A stretch of 64,000 nt of DNA, from the NCBI RefSeq assembly GCF_022965805.1, contig NC_133115.1, positions 34,897,321 to 34,961,320 of the forward strand, written 5' to 3'. Shown here in pieces: positions 37,195 through 48,650 of the stretch. This stretch comes from Primulina eburnea (lineage: Eukaryota; Streptophyta; Magnoliopsida; Lamiales; Gesneriaceae). A program made the position numbers and the translations under genes. The notes beneath the pieces were generated by a model. That model made no database searches, had not been told where the DNA came from, and saw only the letters and a program-made list of their open reading frames with translations. The first letter of the stretch is position 1; each line of letters starts with the position of its first letter.

Positions 37195-38650
37195 GACACA
37201 AATCATATGGGTAGGTAAATAATACAATAAATCCACATTATTTTTCTGGAAGAGAGGGAATATATATATATATATATATAACATGAAAAAAAGATGTAAA
37301 TTCCTGTTCCAAAAAAAAAAGATAGGAACTTTGACTTTTGGACTGGTTGTTGGGGTTGAATCGATAAAACTTGTGGAAGTGGTCTAAATTCTTACTCCCA
37401 GTTATATTTTTACTTCGAAGAAGACAAAAGTTGGGGATTCACGTTGGATACGAGATTATATCCAGACCATCTTCCACCAGGATATAATATATCAGCAAGT
37501 AGAAGAGTGGTGGTGGAAGAGTAGAGCCGGAGCCGTATCTTTTATGAGGCAAACCAGCGGTTATCTCATGGCCGACCCAATAAGAGGCCCTTTATATACA
37601 TAAATATATATATATGTTATATGTTATTTGTTTTTTAACTCACTCTAAATCTCAACCCTGATTTTTTTCTCATTCAGCAAATAAAGTTTACCGTCCCCTA
37701 CTTCTATTAAACTGAAGGTAAGTAATTTTTTTCATTAATTATGCTTTATTTTTATTTCAAATCTTTTTTTTATAAATGCACATTTATATTTATATTTGTA
37801 GATTAATCTATCAAAAGATATTCACTAAAATGAAATTTATTTGTGATATAGGCACTCTATTGTGCTTAGAGATCATATTAATTAAATATATAACTAAAGC
37901 ACATATCGCATTATTTAAATTCTTTAATGAGTTATAACTGAATTATGAGTTTCATATAAATTTAATGCGCGACGTGTGTAATTAAGAAGTGGATAGTCTA
38001 AGGAAATAAATAAATTGTGAATAGAGCTTGGATGTGTAGACCGTTGAAAGATGAAATTCATTATTTTTTGGGAGTTTTTTGTCCTTTCATTTTGTAGTTT
38101 GTTACTTCGACTCAAAGAATTCTTTGATTTTATAGTTTCTACAATCATATAGACTAAAAGTGTAGTTTCTACAAAAATTATCTTCGATCAACAATATCGC
38201 AAGATAGATTAAATGGACAAACTATGTTGTCGATTGAGAAAGAAATGGTCAGAAAATTGGATTACATAGATTTGATAAATATTTTCGCATCTAAAAAACT
38301 AGACGAGTAGTATTTATTTAGTTATTTTAAATATATATTAAGTTGTTATTGATTTAATATATTGATTTTGATATATTTATGTATTTATTAGTATATTATT
38401 AATATATTTTTCATTTGCAAATTGAATTTTATATTTATTACTGCAACAAGAAGGTCCATTTTTTCATTTTCGTTTCAGCCCTCATCCAACACAGGTACGG
38501 CTCTAAGTAGAGATAGTTCAGTAGCTTGGGTAGGTGAAGATGTCATCGAGCTATGGCGCAGAGGCGGCGACTCAGCTGCTGGTGAGGAAAAAGGTGGAGG
38601 GATATGGCTCAGCAAGGTTATTGATGTGGAAGAGGCTAAAGATACTGACC
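37195..38650. repeat. Duplicated MATE upstream region, copy 1 (X1), interrupted
   Basis: It matches 39890-40391, which is the promoter, 5' UTR and start of exon 1 of the intact MATE gene. Shared landmarks are CATATGGGTAGGTAAATAAT, GACTTTTGGACTGGTTGTTG, GATATAATATATCAGCAAGT and the exon 1 start. It is split by a hAT-like insertion at 37527-38505 and ends at a junction with Y2. Confidence 0.88.
37527..38505. mobile_element. Nonautonomous hAT-like element in the duplicated MATE promoter
   Basis: The ends are imperfectly inverted: CCGGAGCCGTATCTT on the left, and AGGTACGGCTCTA on the right. The flanking 7-bp direct repeat AGTAGAG (37520-37526 and 38506-38512) is present once at the uninterrupted site near 40223-40229. 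The left subterminal sequence (ATGAGGCAAACCAGCGGTTA, AAGAGGCCCTTTATATA) resembles plant hAT elements of the DUF4371/TTF class. About 979 bp, with no transposase frame. Confidence 0.78.
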
Positions 38651-38656
38651 CAATGA
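38540..38656 (+). pseudogene. Truncated first exon of a MATE transporter gene
   Basis: It begins ATGTCATCGAGCTATGGC like the intact gene at 40257 and covers about the first 40 codons. A 2-bp gain after GAGGAAAAAGG shifts the frame, and 26 bases are deleted between two GAT triplets that flank the lost stretch in the intact gene. It then runs into Y2 sequence and stops at TGA 38654-38656. It cannot encode a transporter. Confidence 0.85.
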
Positions 38657-39688
38657 AGAAACAATATATATAATTTGAAATATAATAGTTTTATATATTA
38701 TCAAATAACTTTCCAGTAGATTTACCATGGTGAATTTTAAGAAATAAAAATAATTTCCACCACCATTTTTTAAAACAGCTTGATTTATTTTTTTTTCTAT
38801 TTTAAAATAAATATCAAATTTCTTCCCAATAAATTTTTCATCTTCCTAAGTTATAAGAAAATTACATTATCTAATCTTTTTAATATTTTATATTATATTA
38901 TTATTAAAAAGGAAAAGGATGAGTTGAATTGTGTATTGTCCAAATTGTCCTTAAATTGGTGTTTAATTTATGTTTGATTTATTGTTTGTGTTAAATTTGT
39001 GTTCAAGTGTCTAATTTTTTGAGATTATTTTTTAGATTATCATTAGTTTTAATTTTGATTTATTATGTCCATTTTTTTTTTATATTTTTGTTAATTTTAA
39101 TGTATTGTGTTCATGCCCATTTTTTAAATTTTTATTAATTTTAATTTATTGTGTTTATTTTATGTTTAATGTATTGTTTTAATATTATTTTTAAAATTGT
39201 GATTTATTTAAGACTTCCAGTTGTGATTTTATAAAATTACCCACCAAGTCTGTACAAATAAAAATAATCATTAATGTGGATGTGTAAGTACATGCAAATA
39301 TATATATATATTTGAGTCGAAATGTGTAGAATTTATTGTGATTTATTTCTCAGTTATAAATTGTACAAACTGTTTTTTTTATTGTCATTAATATTTTATT
39401 ATTTCACTTACAATAAAAGTATGTCTTTTCATTTTTCAATGTCTATTTTATTTTGTGCTCCAATATTTCTCTTTTATCGTCATGCTCTTCTACATTTTGT
39501 CAAGTTATCAATCAGAACTCGTAAACTATCTATGTTTTATTATTTAAATGTGAAGTTCGTATACTCATGTTATTATGTTATATGAGTTATCATTTTTGTG
39601 AGTGCTAGTTTTGTAGTTATCTTATATGATCTGATTTCTTCGAATTATGTTATATCTTGTTCATTTTTAAATGTTTATAGGCTTTTCG
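38652..39688. repeat. Tandem duplication left arm, copy 2 (Y2)
   Basis: The second copy of the AT-rich segment at 35195-36335, with the same landmarks (CACCACCATTTTTTAAAACA, TGTACAAATAAAAAT) but several internal deletions. It is fused at its left end to the broken MATE exon 1. Confidence 0.85.
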
Positions 39689-39889
39689 GTTTTTTCTTTT
39701 TAAAAAATTTTAAATTTCCGTATTGAAATTTAAATATCAAAATTCAAGGGATAATAATCTTTCTATGAAATGAAACTTGAAATATAATAAATTTTATGCT
39801 CATGAATTATTCTGCCACAAAGATATATAAACAAGTTCAACATGAGATAAAATCCTCCCTATGTGGTTCATTGGCTCAAAAAAATTTCA

Positions 39890-40391
39890 TATTGATTGCA
39901 TATGGGTAGGTAAATAATACAATAAAGCCACGTTATTTTTTTCTCTGAAAGAGAGGGAATATATATTTTTTTATAACATGAAAAAAGATGTAAATTACTG
40001 TTCCAAAAAAAGAAAAAGATAGGAACTTTGACTTTTGGACTGGTTGTTGGGGTTGAATCGATAAAACTTGAGAAGTAGTCTAAATTCTTACAATAAATAG
40101 TCCCAGTTATATTTTTACTTCGAAGAAGACAGAAGTTCGGGATTCACGTTGGATACGAGGCTCTCCACACCATCTTCCACCAGGATATAATATATCAGCA
40201 AGTAGAAGAGTGGTGGTGCAGGAGTAGAGCTAGTTCAGTAGCTTGTGTAGGTGAAGATGTCATCGAGCTATGGCGCAGAGGCGGGGACTCCGCTGCTGGT
40301 GAGGAAAAAGGAGGGGGGATGGCTCAGCAAGGTTATTGATGTGGAAGAGGCTAAAGATCAGATGCTTTTCGCATTGCCAATGATACTGACC
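39890..40391. repeat. Duplicated MATE upstream region, copy 2 (X2), intact
   Basis: The functional counterpart of X1, covering roughly 360 bp upstream of the MATE ATG plus the beginning of exon 1. Because it retains the complete gene it is taken as the working promoter. The uninterrupted AGTAGAG target of the hAT insertion is near 40223. Confidence 0.85.
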
Positions 40392-43074
40392 AATGTTTCG
40401 TATTACTTCATTCCATTGGTGTCTGTTATGTTCGCCGGCCACCTCGGAGAACTCGAGCTCGCTGGGTCCAATCTGGCCAATTCTTGGGCTGCTGTCACTG
40501 GTTACGCTCTCATGGTACGTACCTTGTTTCTCTGTTTCTTCTTATTTCCTGCTATTACTCAATGCATTTGTTGATAGATTTGTATGATCGTGGTTGAATT
40601 TAATTTTTGGCATATTGAAGCATGTAACTGTTGTTAGAGCATGTGATTTTGATCCGAGAAGTGATTTTTAACCGAATCACTTTCTTTAATTTGGAACTTG
40701 CGTGCTTCTTCTTGTTGTGGTGTATGCTCTCTTAGAGCATTTTCAGCAAGGGACCGTGATCTTCTTATTGTAATTAGTGCTGTAAGATGTAATTAAGAGG
40801 TTTTGTTTTGGAGACGGTTAATGCGATCTGTTGATTTATCTTGACATTTATTTATCTGTCTCTGTCTATTCTGGTCCTTGTTCTATGATGTAAGGAAATT
40901 TAATATTGGCTACAAGAAATGGGATTGTCATGAAAATTGTCTTTTTTAATTCACTCTTAATCTTGGTTGCAAATTCTACCGATTCATGCGATATCGGTGA
41001 TGCAAAAAAGCGATATTTGATGATACAGTGATGATTTGCATGAAAGGGTTTTCGAAAAACAGGGATGCCGAGTTTTATAGACAACTTTACTGCTTTAATT
41101 GGCTGTCTGTCTTTCTCTCTAGAAAATTGATTTTAGAATTAGTAGTATCCGTAGTTACCTAAAAAAGGTAACATTTTTAACTTTGTTTTATCTTTTATGA
41201 AACATCTGGGAAATACTCAAAACGTATATAACATGAAGAAAAGGATGGACCTAAATCTACTATCAGATGAAGTGTTGCTTCAATTCTTCTCATTGATTGA
41301 TCATGAACTTTTTGCTTCTCGCTCTAGGTTGGCTTGAGTGGTGCACTTGAGACATTATGTGGTCAAGGATATGGTGCAAAACTATATGGGATGCTAGGGA
41401 TATATCTACAAGCGTCATGCATTATAACCATCGTCTTCACGATTGCAGTATCCATTCTGTGGTGGTTTTCCGATAGCGTATTGATTTTCTTGCATCAAGA
41501 TGCTCAAATAGCAGATCAAGCTGGTCTCTATCTGAAGTATCTCATTCCCGGGCTCTTTGCTTATGGTTTTTTGCAAAATCTTTTGAGATTTCTTCAGACA
41601 CAATGCGTGGTAATGCCGCTCGTCGTGTGTTCGTTGGTCCCTTTAGCCCTCCATTTGGGAATCGTCTACGTTTTGGTTCACTGGACCACACTGGGATATA
41701 GGGGAGCTCCAGTAGCAGCTTCAATTTCGTTGTGGATTTCAGTACTTATGTTAAGTTTATATGTGCTCAAAGCGAAGAAATTTGAGAATACATGGGAAGG
41801 TTTTACCCGCGAGTCTTTTAGTCATGTCTTTACGAATTTTAAGATTGCTCTGCCTTCTGCAGCCATGGTTTGGTTAGTAATTCTTATAAATTCATGTTTT
41901 TATATGATCCGTGTTCAATCGGATTGAAAATTGGATGGAACAATTAATTTTTTTTATTCATCTGTTTGAATCAGTCTGGAGTATTGGGCATTTGAGATTC
42001 TAGTTTTGCTGGCGGGATTGATGCCAAACTCTGAAGTTACTACTTCTCTGATTGCAATGTGGTGAGTTTTCTGCTTATATATTTCTCTGAAACTCTGTCT
42101 GGATCAAAAGATTTTGCCATGAAATTTGAAAAGATAATCATTTAAAGCACGTTTCTTGTCTATTGTCTAAGTATCAGCCCCTGTAATATTTATGCAGTGT
42201 AAATACAGAAGCCATCTTGTTTATGGTTGCTTATGGCCTCAGTGCTGCAGCTAGGTAATCACTCTGAAAATCGACAAATCTTTCAACTACCTCCATCTCC
42301 TCCTTCCGATTAAATCTAATAAATCTTGCCATTTGTCCTTGCAGCACGAGGGTATCTAACGAGTTAGGAGCAGAAAATCCAGCTCGAGCTAGACATGCCA
42401 TGGTTGTCACCCTTAAACTAACTGTTCTTGTTGTAGTTTGTGTTGTATTAGCCCTATTTTTTGGCCATAATATGTGGGCTAGCTCCTTTAGCGACAGCCA
42501 TGTGATTATCGATGCATTTGCCTCGATGACACCCCTACTGATTGCATCTGTTACATGCGATTTTATTCAAGGAATCTTATCAGGTTGGTTTGCTCCCCAA
42601 AAGTGTGCATGTTTCTTGAAGATTATCTGAATAATTTTTTATGTTAAATTCTTAAATTGCACTAAATTTACAGGAGTAGCAAGGGGATGTGGTTGGCAGC
42701 ATTTGGCAGTGTTTATTAACTTGGGAACGTTCTATTGCATTGGCATGCCTGTTGCTGGTCTACTCGGTTTCAAGTTTAAACTATATGCTAAGGTAAACTT
42801 ACCTATATATATTCGTATTAATTTTTACTAGCATCATATTTCTTCTGCATGTATCGAACACGTACTAAAATCCCATTTTTTTAAATTAGATGCTCAACTT
42901 ATGAAGATGGTCTTTTTATACACTAAAATTACTTTGTCGACTGCTTTTCTTTTTTTGGTTTGGAAATAGGGACTATGGATCGGGTTAGTTTGTGGTCTAT
43001 CAGTCCAGATGATAGGTCTTCTTCTGCTTTCGAAGTTCTCAAAGTGGACAAGAGTGGAGCTGTCCCATGCATGA
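40257..43074 (+). CDS. MATE family efflux transporter (DTX-type), seven exons
   Basis: Multidrug and toxic compound extrusion carrier, a 12-helix H+-coupled exporter of metabolites or xenobiotics at the plasma membrane or tonoplast. Exons 40257-40514, 41328-41872, 41975-42061, 42198-42254, 42345-42583, 42674-42792 and 42970-43074 join in phase to 469 residues, normal for plant DTX proteins. Signatures: [92 protein letters not shown] and [17 protein letters not shown]. The closest recalled group is the Arabidopsis DTX1-DTX19 clade. The substrate cannot be told from sequence. The ATG at 40257 is the first in frame in a transcript-like leader. Its upstream region and exon 1 start are duplicated at 37.2-38.7 kb, and a decayed partial copy follows downstream. 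Confidence 0.95.
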
Positions 43075-43529
43075 TTTATCCTCCGACATTGAAGCCAGGC
43101 CTGTTCAAGTTTTGTCCCGTTAGATGAACCCGAAAAATTCCCCAATGAGATCTATTTTCGATTAATTTATTTCTCTAATGACTTTTTGAACAAAATCCCA
43201 ATTAAGTGATTTTCATTTTGAGTTCAATATAATGCTATAAAACGATTAAATATCAGTATCTTCATCCGAAGAAATAATTATACAATCAATGAAGGAATGA
43301 ATGCGCAGAAATCTTGCGAGGTGCCTTGGTGATTTTGTAATATAATCATACAAAGATTTAAGATTATCTTGATTGTCTTAAATTTTGTCGTAAGCCTCGA
43401 GGCACTATCAGTAGTTGTTTCGTGATCAAGGTACGAGATTGATAATATCTTAGTGATCAAGGTACCGACCAAGTATATTTTTGGTGTCAACAGACCAGAA
43501 ACCATCAACTACATGATTCCTCATGGTCT
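43075..43529. other. MATE 3' flank
   Basis: The MATE 3' UTR is expected here. I see a repeated GTGATCAAGGTAC motif (about 43422 and 43454) but no gene, RNA or transposon ends that I can defend. Confidence 0.4.
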
Positions 43530-43965
43530 CCGTGGCAATCAGACAAGGATTCGAGTAATTTTTCAATTCATCGATCTTCTCCTTCAGATTCAAGCTAGTA
43601 GTTCTTCCCATCTATCCTGCGGCACAAGGCTATGCCAAGGATTTAGGGGGGAGAGTTTGGATCGTGCCGAATGCAGGATGTTTGGTCATAATATGTGAGC
43701 TAACTTTTTAAGCTACAAGACTATCCTTTGCCTCGATGACAGACATTCCTAGCAAGAATTTGTGATTTCATTCAAGAAATCCTATCAGGTCGATTTGATC
43801 GCCATGAAGTTTTTACATGTGTTTGGAAATGATTTGATATTTATTGAAAAGATGCAGTGGATTGGCAAGATGATGTTAGTGTTCGACATTTGGCTGGGAT
43901 GGACTTGGGAACATTCTACTTAATTGTTCGGCATTTGGCGAACCTGTTTTTGAAGAATAAAAGCA
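43530..43965 (+). pseudogene. Decayed partial copy of the MATE gene
   Basis: Pieces line up in order with the intact gene: intron 4/exon 5 (TTGGTCATAATATGTGAGCTA against TTGGCCATAATATGTGGGCT), CCTCGATGACA, TTTCATTCAAGAAATCCTATC against the exon 5 end, and exon 6 (CATTTGGC-G and ACTTGGGAACATTCTACT). Indels and stops break every frame. Retained intron-like sequence shows that it arose by DNA duplication, not from mRNA. It lies about 0.5 kb downstream of the intact gene. Confidence 0.65.
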
Positions 43966-44429
43966 AGGAATTGATGGGGAGAAATCATTTGCTTCCAATT
44001 CGTAGCTGCTTAGAGAATGATCAAAGAGAGGAACGCAAAGTTTCTCGTTTTATGCGTAATGAAAAAAAAATGTTGGAACACAAAGTTTCTCAACAAAAAA
44101 AAAATGTTGGAATGCGTAATGAATGAAAATTAAGCAATAAAGATACTAGAAAAAAAAAGATACTCGAAACGAAAAAAATACATTATTGTAACAGCACGGG
44201 GAGTCACTTTTTTGGGGGGACTGTACCACCTGAAATTTTTTCAAGGTGCATTTTTTCGAAGTATAGGTGCACCCAAAGTGGCGAGGGGCGCTAGCTAACA
44301 ATATTTTTATTCTATTTTCTAATGGTAAACGCACCCTCACCCGAAAAGTGGTGTGGGGGAGTCAGCGTTGACTGTTCCCAAAAAAGTGTCGTCTTTTTAC
44401 GGATCAATGCTTACAAGAGGTCTCATTTG

Positions 44430-44526
44430 CATGGGCGGAGCCAGCTAAGGCCCAGTGTGGGCACTTGCCTACACTGGGCCTTAGCTAACTATGTATATAT
44501 ATTATAATTTTTAGGAAAAAAATTAA

Positions 44527-44587
<61 letters not shown>

Positions 44588-45193
44588 AAGTTGTAAATCA
44601 AAAATTTTAAGTTTTGATATTCTAATATTGTGTAATTCCCCAAATTAACTTAAAAAACAACAAAAATATTTCTTTAATAATTTATAAACTCAAATTTTAG
44701 ATTTTTTACTTGATAGTACTATTCTGATTGACAATATGTAATATTCTATACAATTTTTTCCACATAAGCCCCATACTTCATATGATTTGATTAATAATCA
44801 TTCCAATTCATATTTACTAATGTCACATTTTTTATATTCCCAACAAAATCCAGAATTTTATGAAATTTAAGATCGTTTTTTTCATTTAATATTATTCGAT
44901 CATTCAACTGTTTTATTTTTTTGCAAGCGAGAATGAATTTATGCATATTTTTCGTTTGTAAAATTTATATTTTCTATCAGATTTTGTTTTGATTGTTGGT
45001 TTTGTACGCAATATTTTTTGTCATTTTTCTGATGTTTTCCATCAACTAACAGATGTTTCTGGCTTTGTGTAGCTTGTGTTCTAATCTTAGAACACATTTT
45101 TTATGGTTTTTGTTTAATCGGTTTTTTTTTTTTGCTTTATTAATTATAGTATATTATTGCCTACACTGAATAATAATTCTGACTCCGCCCATG
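44430..45193. mobile_element. hAT-like nonautonomous element with 8-bp target duplication
   Basis: The inverted ends CATGGGCGGAGCCAG and CTGACTCCGCCCATG delimit 764 bp, flanked by the direct repeat CTCATTTG at 44422-44429 and 45194-45201. Just inside the left end is a second palindrome (AAGGCCCAGTGTGGGCAC and CTACACTGGGCCTT). The interior is AT-rich with a long (TA)n run at about 44528-44583 and no transposase. Confidence 0.88.
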
Positions 45194-45201
45194 CTCATTT
45201 G

Positions 45202-46640
45202 GACTTGTGATCGGTTTTTTACACTCCAAAAAGCTTTGATCTGAGTGAAGGAACGTAGATATCAAAGACACAACATATTCTTCATAATATATCACTACAT
45301 TTGAGAGAATCAAACAAAAAGAAGAACACTTGAATTTATATTATAATTGAATATTTCTTCTCTTTTCAAAGAGAGTTTGCTACATTTTTGTTTGTTGAAC
45401 TTGTGATTTGTAGTACTACTATCACACGTTGTAAGTCATTGTTTTTTGGTAGACGATTGACATATTCAGTGAGCTTCATGAGAGTTCTCTCTTGCCTCTA
45501 CTTCAAACTTATTATCATATCTTGTTTAATATTTTTATTTTTAGGTTGCAGATCTCGTGAAGATGATTTTGAAAAATACATATCATCAACAAAATCTTCT
45601 ACCTGTTAGATTGTTGGTATTTTTCTTATATTTTTCCCCCAATAGTTAGTTATGAAACTAATGAATTCAAAATTCTTAATATAAATTCATCATGTATGTT
45701 TTTTTCCAAACTATTTTTACTAATATTGATTCAAATTTTTTTGAATATTTTGAGGGTAAATTGTCTTTAAATCCCCAAACTTCGGTTTTGGAATCGTTGG
45801 TACCAGAAAAAATGTGTTTGTGCTATTTGATTCACAAAAAAAAAAAGGATTTTTGCACACCCTGGTATATCGTTTTTCGAATGAAAATTTGTACAAAATA
45901 TTGAAAATATCGTATCAATATATGATATTTGAATACCAGTTCTTTCAAATTTGATAATAATATATAATTTTTGAGAACTTAAACATGTATAACAAGTATT
46001 GATATTAATGACACGTCTTTTCTAAGATGAAAATCAATACAAAATATTTAAAATGATACTAATATATGATATTTGAGTATCGAATATTTTAGATATGATA
46101 TTTCAGATATGATATTCGAATACCCAAACAAGTGCATCAAATATTGATGCCAATAAAGTTATTCCAGTTTTATAGTCAAATATCTTATCTTTTGTGTCAC
46201 ATTTAAAAGAATACGTATTCAAATATCATATATTAGTATCATAATTTTATTGTTTTGTGTTGATTTTCATCCGTAAAACATACGTAAGCTCAAAAATTTC
46301 AGATTTTTTTTTGTGTGAATAAGATGTTGTAGAATTTTTTTTTAAAACACAAACTATGTTTGGATTTACGGATTTAAATAAAAAAATTGCAATATTTTTA
46401 AGTAATTTTTTACTTCTTATCATTTCAAAACTAACAATATTTCAAACATTTATTTATTATTTTTACAAATTCAGATATATCAACAAATGTAATTGCAACC
46501 TAAATATTTTTTGAAAATTATCCGGATCCTCTAGGGTTCATACAATTCAAGTGCCAGGTACTCTCCAGTTCAATATTTTTGCTTACCGTTTAGTCTTTGG
46601 GTGTATGCCACATGTCTCCTACATGCAACGGTAAACTCTC
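45202..46640. other. Spacer before the early nodulin-like gene
   Basis: AT-rich with no supported gene. It contains the inverted/direct repeat element at 45870-46285. The last 100 bp (TACTCTCCAGTT, GCCACATGTCTCC) should contain promoter sequence of the next gene. Confidence 0.4.
45870..46285. repeat. Foldback-type element with three related ATATGATATTTGA blocks
   Basis: A block of about 59 bp (CGAATGAAAATTTGTACAAA to ATATGATATTTGAATAC) at 45878-45936 has its reverse complement at about 46213-46271. A third, direct copy lies at about 46026-46083. Inverted ends with no coding capacity suggest a MITE or foldback element. Confidence 0.6.
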
Positions 46641-46652
46641 TAGTCTTCGTCT

Positions 46653-46660
46653 CTATAAAA
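46653..46660 (+). promoter_or_regulatory. TATA box of the early nodulin-like gene
   Basis: CTCTATAAAATCC lies about 105 bp before the ATG at 46759, followed by a pyrimidine-rich leader. Spacing and context match a plant core promoter. Confidence 0.65.
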
Positions 46661-46758
46661 TCCATTTCTTCCTCATTTTTCTTTGTCCTTCTATTCCTTT
46701 CGATTCATTCTAAGAATTCATTCTGTTTTCTGTACCACCATCGATTCTTTTTCAAGCC

Positions 46759-47482
46759 ATGGCTGATAATCTGATGATGATCTGTGTTCTCTCTTCTCTC
46801 GCGTTGGTCTTTGCTTGTCTTATTCGATCCTCGCATGCTTATCAATTCATTGTTGGAGGCAAAGATGGTTGGGTTTTAAACCCTTCTGCAAGCTACAGTC
46901 AGTGGGCTGGAAGAAGCAGATTTAGTGTTAATGACACTCTCCGTAAGTACTTATTGATGAAAGCTGATTGAATTTTCAGTGACTACGAGCATACTTCACT
47001 GAACTTTGTTTTGTGGTTTTCTACATATGTCAGTGTTTAGGTATCAAAAAGGCTCGGATTCGGTTTTGGTGGTGAACAAAGATGATTATGACAACTGCAA
47101 CACCGGAAATCCGATACGGAAATTGGACGATGGAAACTCAGTCTTCAAACTTGATCGATCCGGGCCTTTCTACTTCATCACCGGCACCAAAGAAAACTGT
47201 GACAAAGGCCAGAAGCTAGTTACCGTCGTCCTGGCCGTTAGGAGCCCCCCAACACCGCCATCTCCAAACGGATTATCATCTCCACCAGTTATCTCGCCGT
47301 CATCTCCACCAGGATCTCCGGGTACTACTGTTCCGGGGGCAGGGAACACTCCAGCGGGCGATAACTCACCCGCGGGTCCTGGTTCATTTGCGTCCCCGGC
47401 GTTCAGTCCGAGAGTTGTCTTGGTGCTGGCCGTTTCGGTTGGGTTGAGTTTGAGCTTTGGTGGCTTCGTAATCTCACCTTGA
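46759..47482 (+). CDS. Early nodulin-like (phytocyanin) GPI-anchored protein
   Basis: Two exons, 46759-46942 and 47034-47482, join in phase to 210 residues. Residues 1-27 are a signal peptide (hydrophobic LSSLALVFACLIRSSHA), followed by the plastocyanin-like domain: YQFIVGGKDGWV, YSQWAGRSRFSVNDTLLFRY, DDYDNCNTGNPI, GPFYFITGTKENCDKGQK. The two cysteines are the expected disulphide pair. No histidine is present in the domain, so the copper ligands are missing, as in early nodulin-like proteins. A Pro/Ser/Gly-rich arabinogalactan-like stretch follows (SPPTPPSPNG, SPSSPPGSPG), then a hydrophobic tail suited to a GPI signal. It is expected at the outer plasma membrane or wall; ENODLs are linked to reproduction and symbiosis in other plants, the role here being unknown. 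The intron position is the one typical of phytocyanins. Confidence 0.94.
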
Positions 47483-47607
47483 TTGCTTTGTGTAGGTCTT
47501 CGAACTTTAATTTAATTTAATTTATAAAAGTTAACTGGCTGGCTTTTTTCTTTGGTTATTATGTTTGTAATTTATAATTGGTGGTTGATTTGGAACTCAA
47601 TTTGAAC

Positions 47608-47652
<45 letters not shown>

Positions 47653-47672
47653 TAATATAATTTTGACGTTGG

Positions 47673-47739
<67 letters not shown>
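47608..47739. repeat. (AAT)n and (TA)n microsatellites
   Basis: An AAT/TAA run of about 45 bases at 47608-47651 is followed by a TA run of about 65 bases at about 47674-47739, in the 3' flank of the early nodulin-like gene. Assembled lengths may be unreliable. Confidence 0.95.
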
Positions 47740-47742
<3 letters not shown>

Positions 47743-48179
47743 AACTCTAAAGTGCAAAATGATGATTTGTGACGAGTGTAAAAATGTCATTGGATTTTTT
47801 AAAAATATAATTATAAGTGTGTATTAAAAAACGTGAACTGTCACATTAAAACAACCTGATATAAGGGCCAAATAGTTTGGTGAATACACACAAGTATGCA
47901 CATTTGTGATGCATACCAATTTTAATGAAAAGTCACCACCACATTTTACCATAAATAAATTCCTTCCAAACTTTAGGAAAACCATACATCAGTTGTAATG
48001 TAGAGTACATAATAGAAATTTAGTCCCCTAAATTAAATATGATTAACAATCATAAAAATGTTTATTTTACTTAATTTGAGTTTAAATTTTAATACGAGTT
48101 ATTGCTATTTAATTTGTTATATATGTAGTTTTTCTTTTTATTTATTCTATCGGCCTTCCCTTGAATTACACTTTAAACT

Positions 48180-48521
48180 TGTTAAGATTGGAACTTGGAT
48201 CTAACTCAACCCCAAAAGCTAGCTCAAGGGGGGAGGATTGTCCAAGCCAATATATGCCACTGAAAGGTTATTTATCCAACCGATGTGGGACAATTAACAC
48301 ACCCTTCTCACGCCCAGTAATGAACATCTGGAGCGTGGAATTTACAAATGACCCAATTATGGGCAGCACAGGTGGCCTAATTATAGGCAGTCCAACACAT
48401 AACGGTGAAAACCTGACTCTGATACCATGTTAAGATTGGAACTTGGACCTAACTCAACCCCAAAAGCTAGCTCTAGGGGGGAGGATTGTCCAAGCCAATA
48501 TATGCCACTCAAAGGTTATAT
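48180..48521 (-). mobile_element. TRIM-type retroelement, two LTRs in minus orientation
   Basis: On the minus strand, a 120-bp LTR (complement of 48180-48299) begins TGTTAATTGTCCCACATCGG and ends CCAATCTTAACA, so TG...CA. The other LTR begins at 48428 on the plus strand and is cut off near 48521. Next to it, the complement of 48415-48427 reads TGGTATCAGAGTC, which fits the primer site for initiator methionyl tRNA. The internal part is only about 128 bp with no coding frame, which is the definition of a terminal-repeat retrotransposon in miniature. Confidence 0.78.
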
Positions 48522-48650
48522 CAGAGCCCGGGTTTCACCGTTATGTGTTGGACTGCCTATAATTAAGCCACCCGTTCTGCCCACAATTGGGTCATTTGTA
48601 AACTCCACGCTCCAGATGTTCATTCATGGGCGTGAGAGGGGTGTGTTAAA

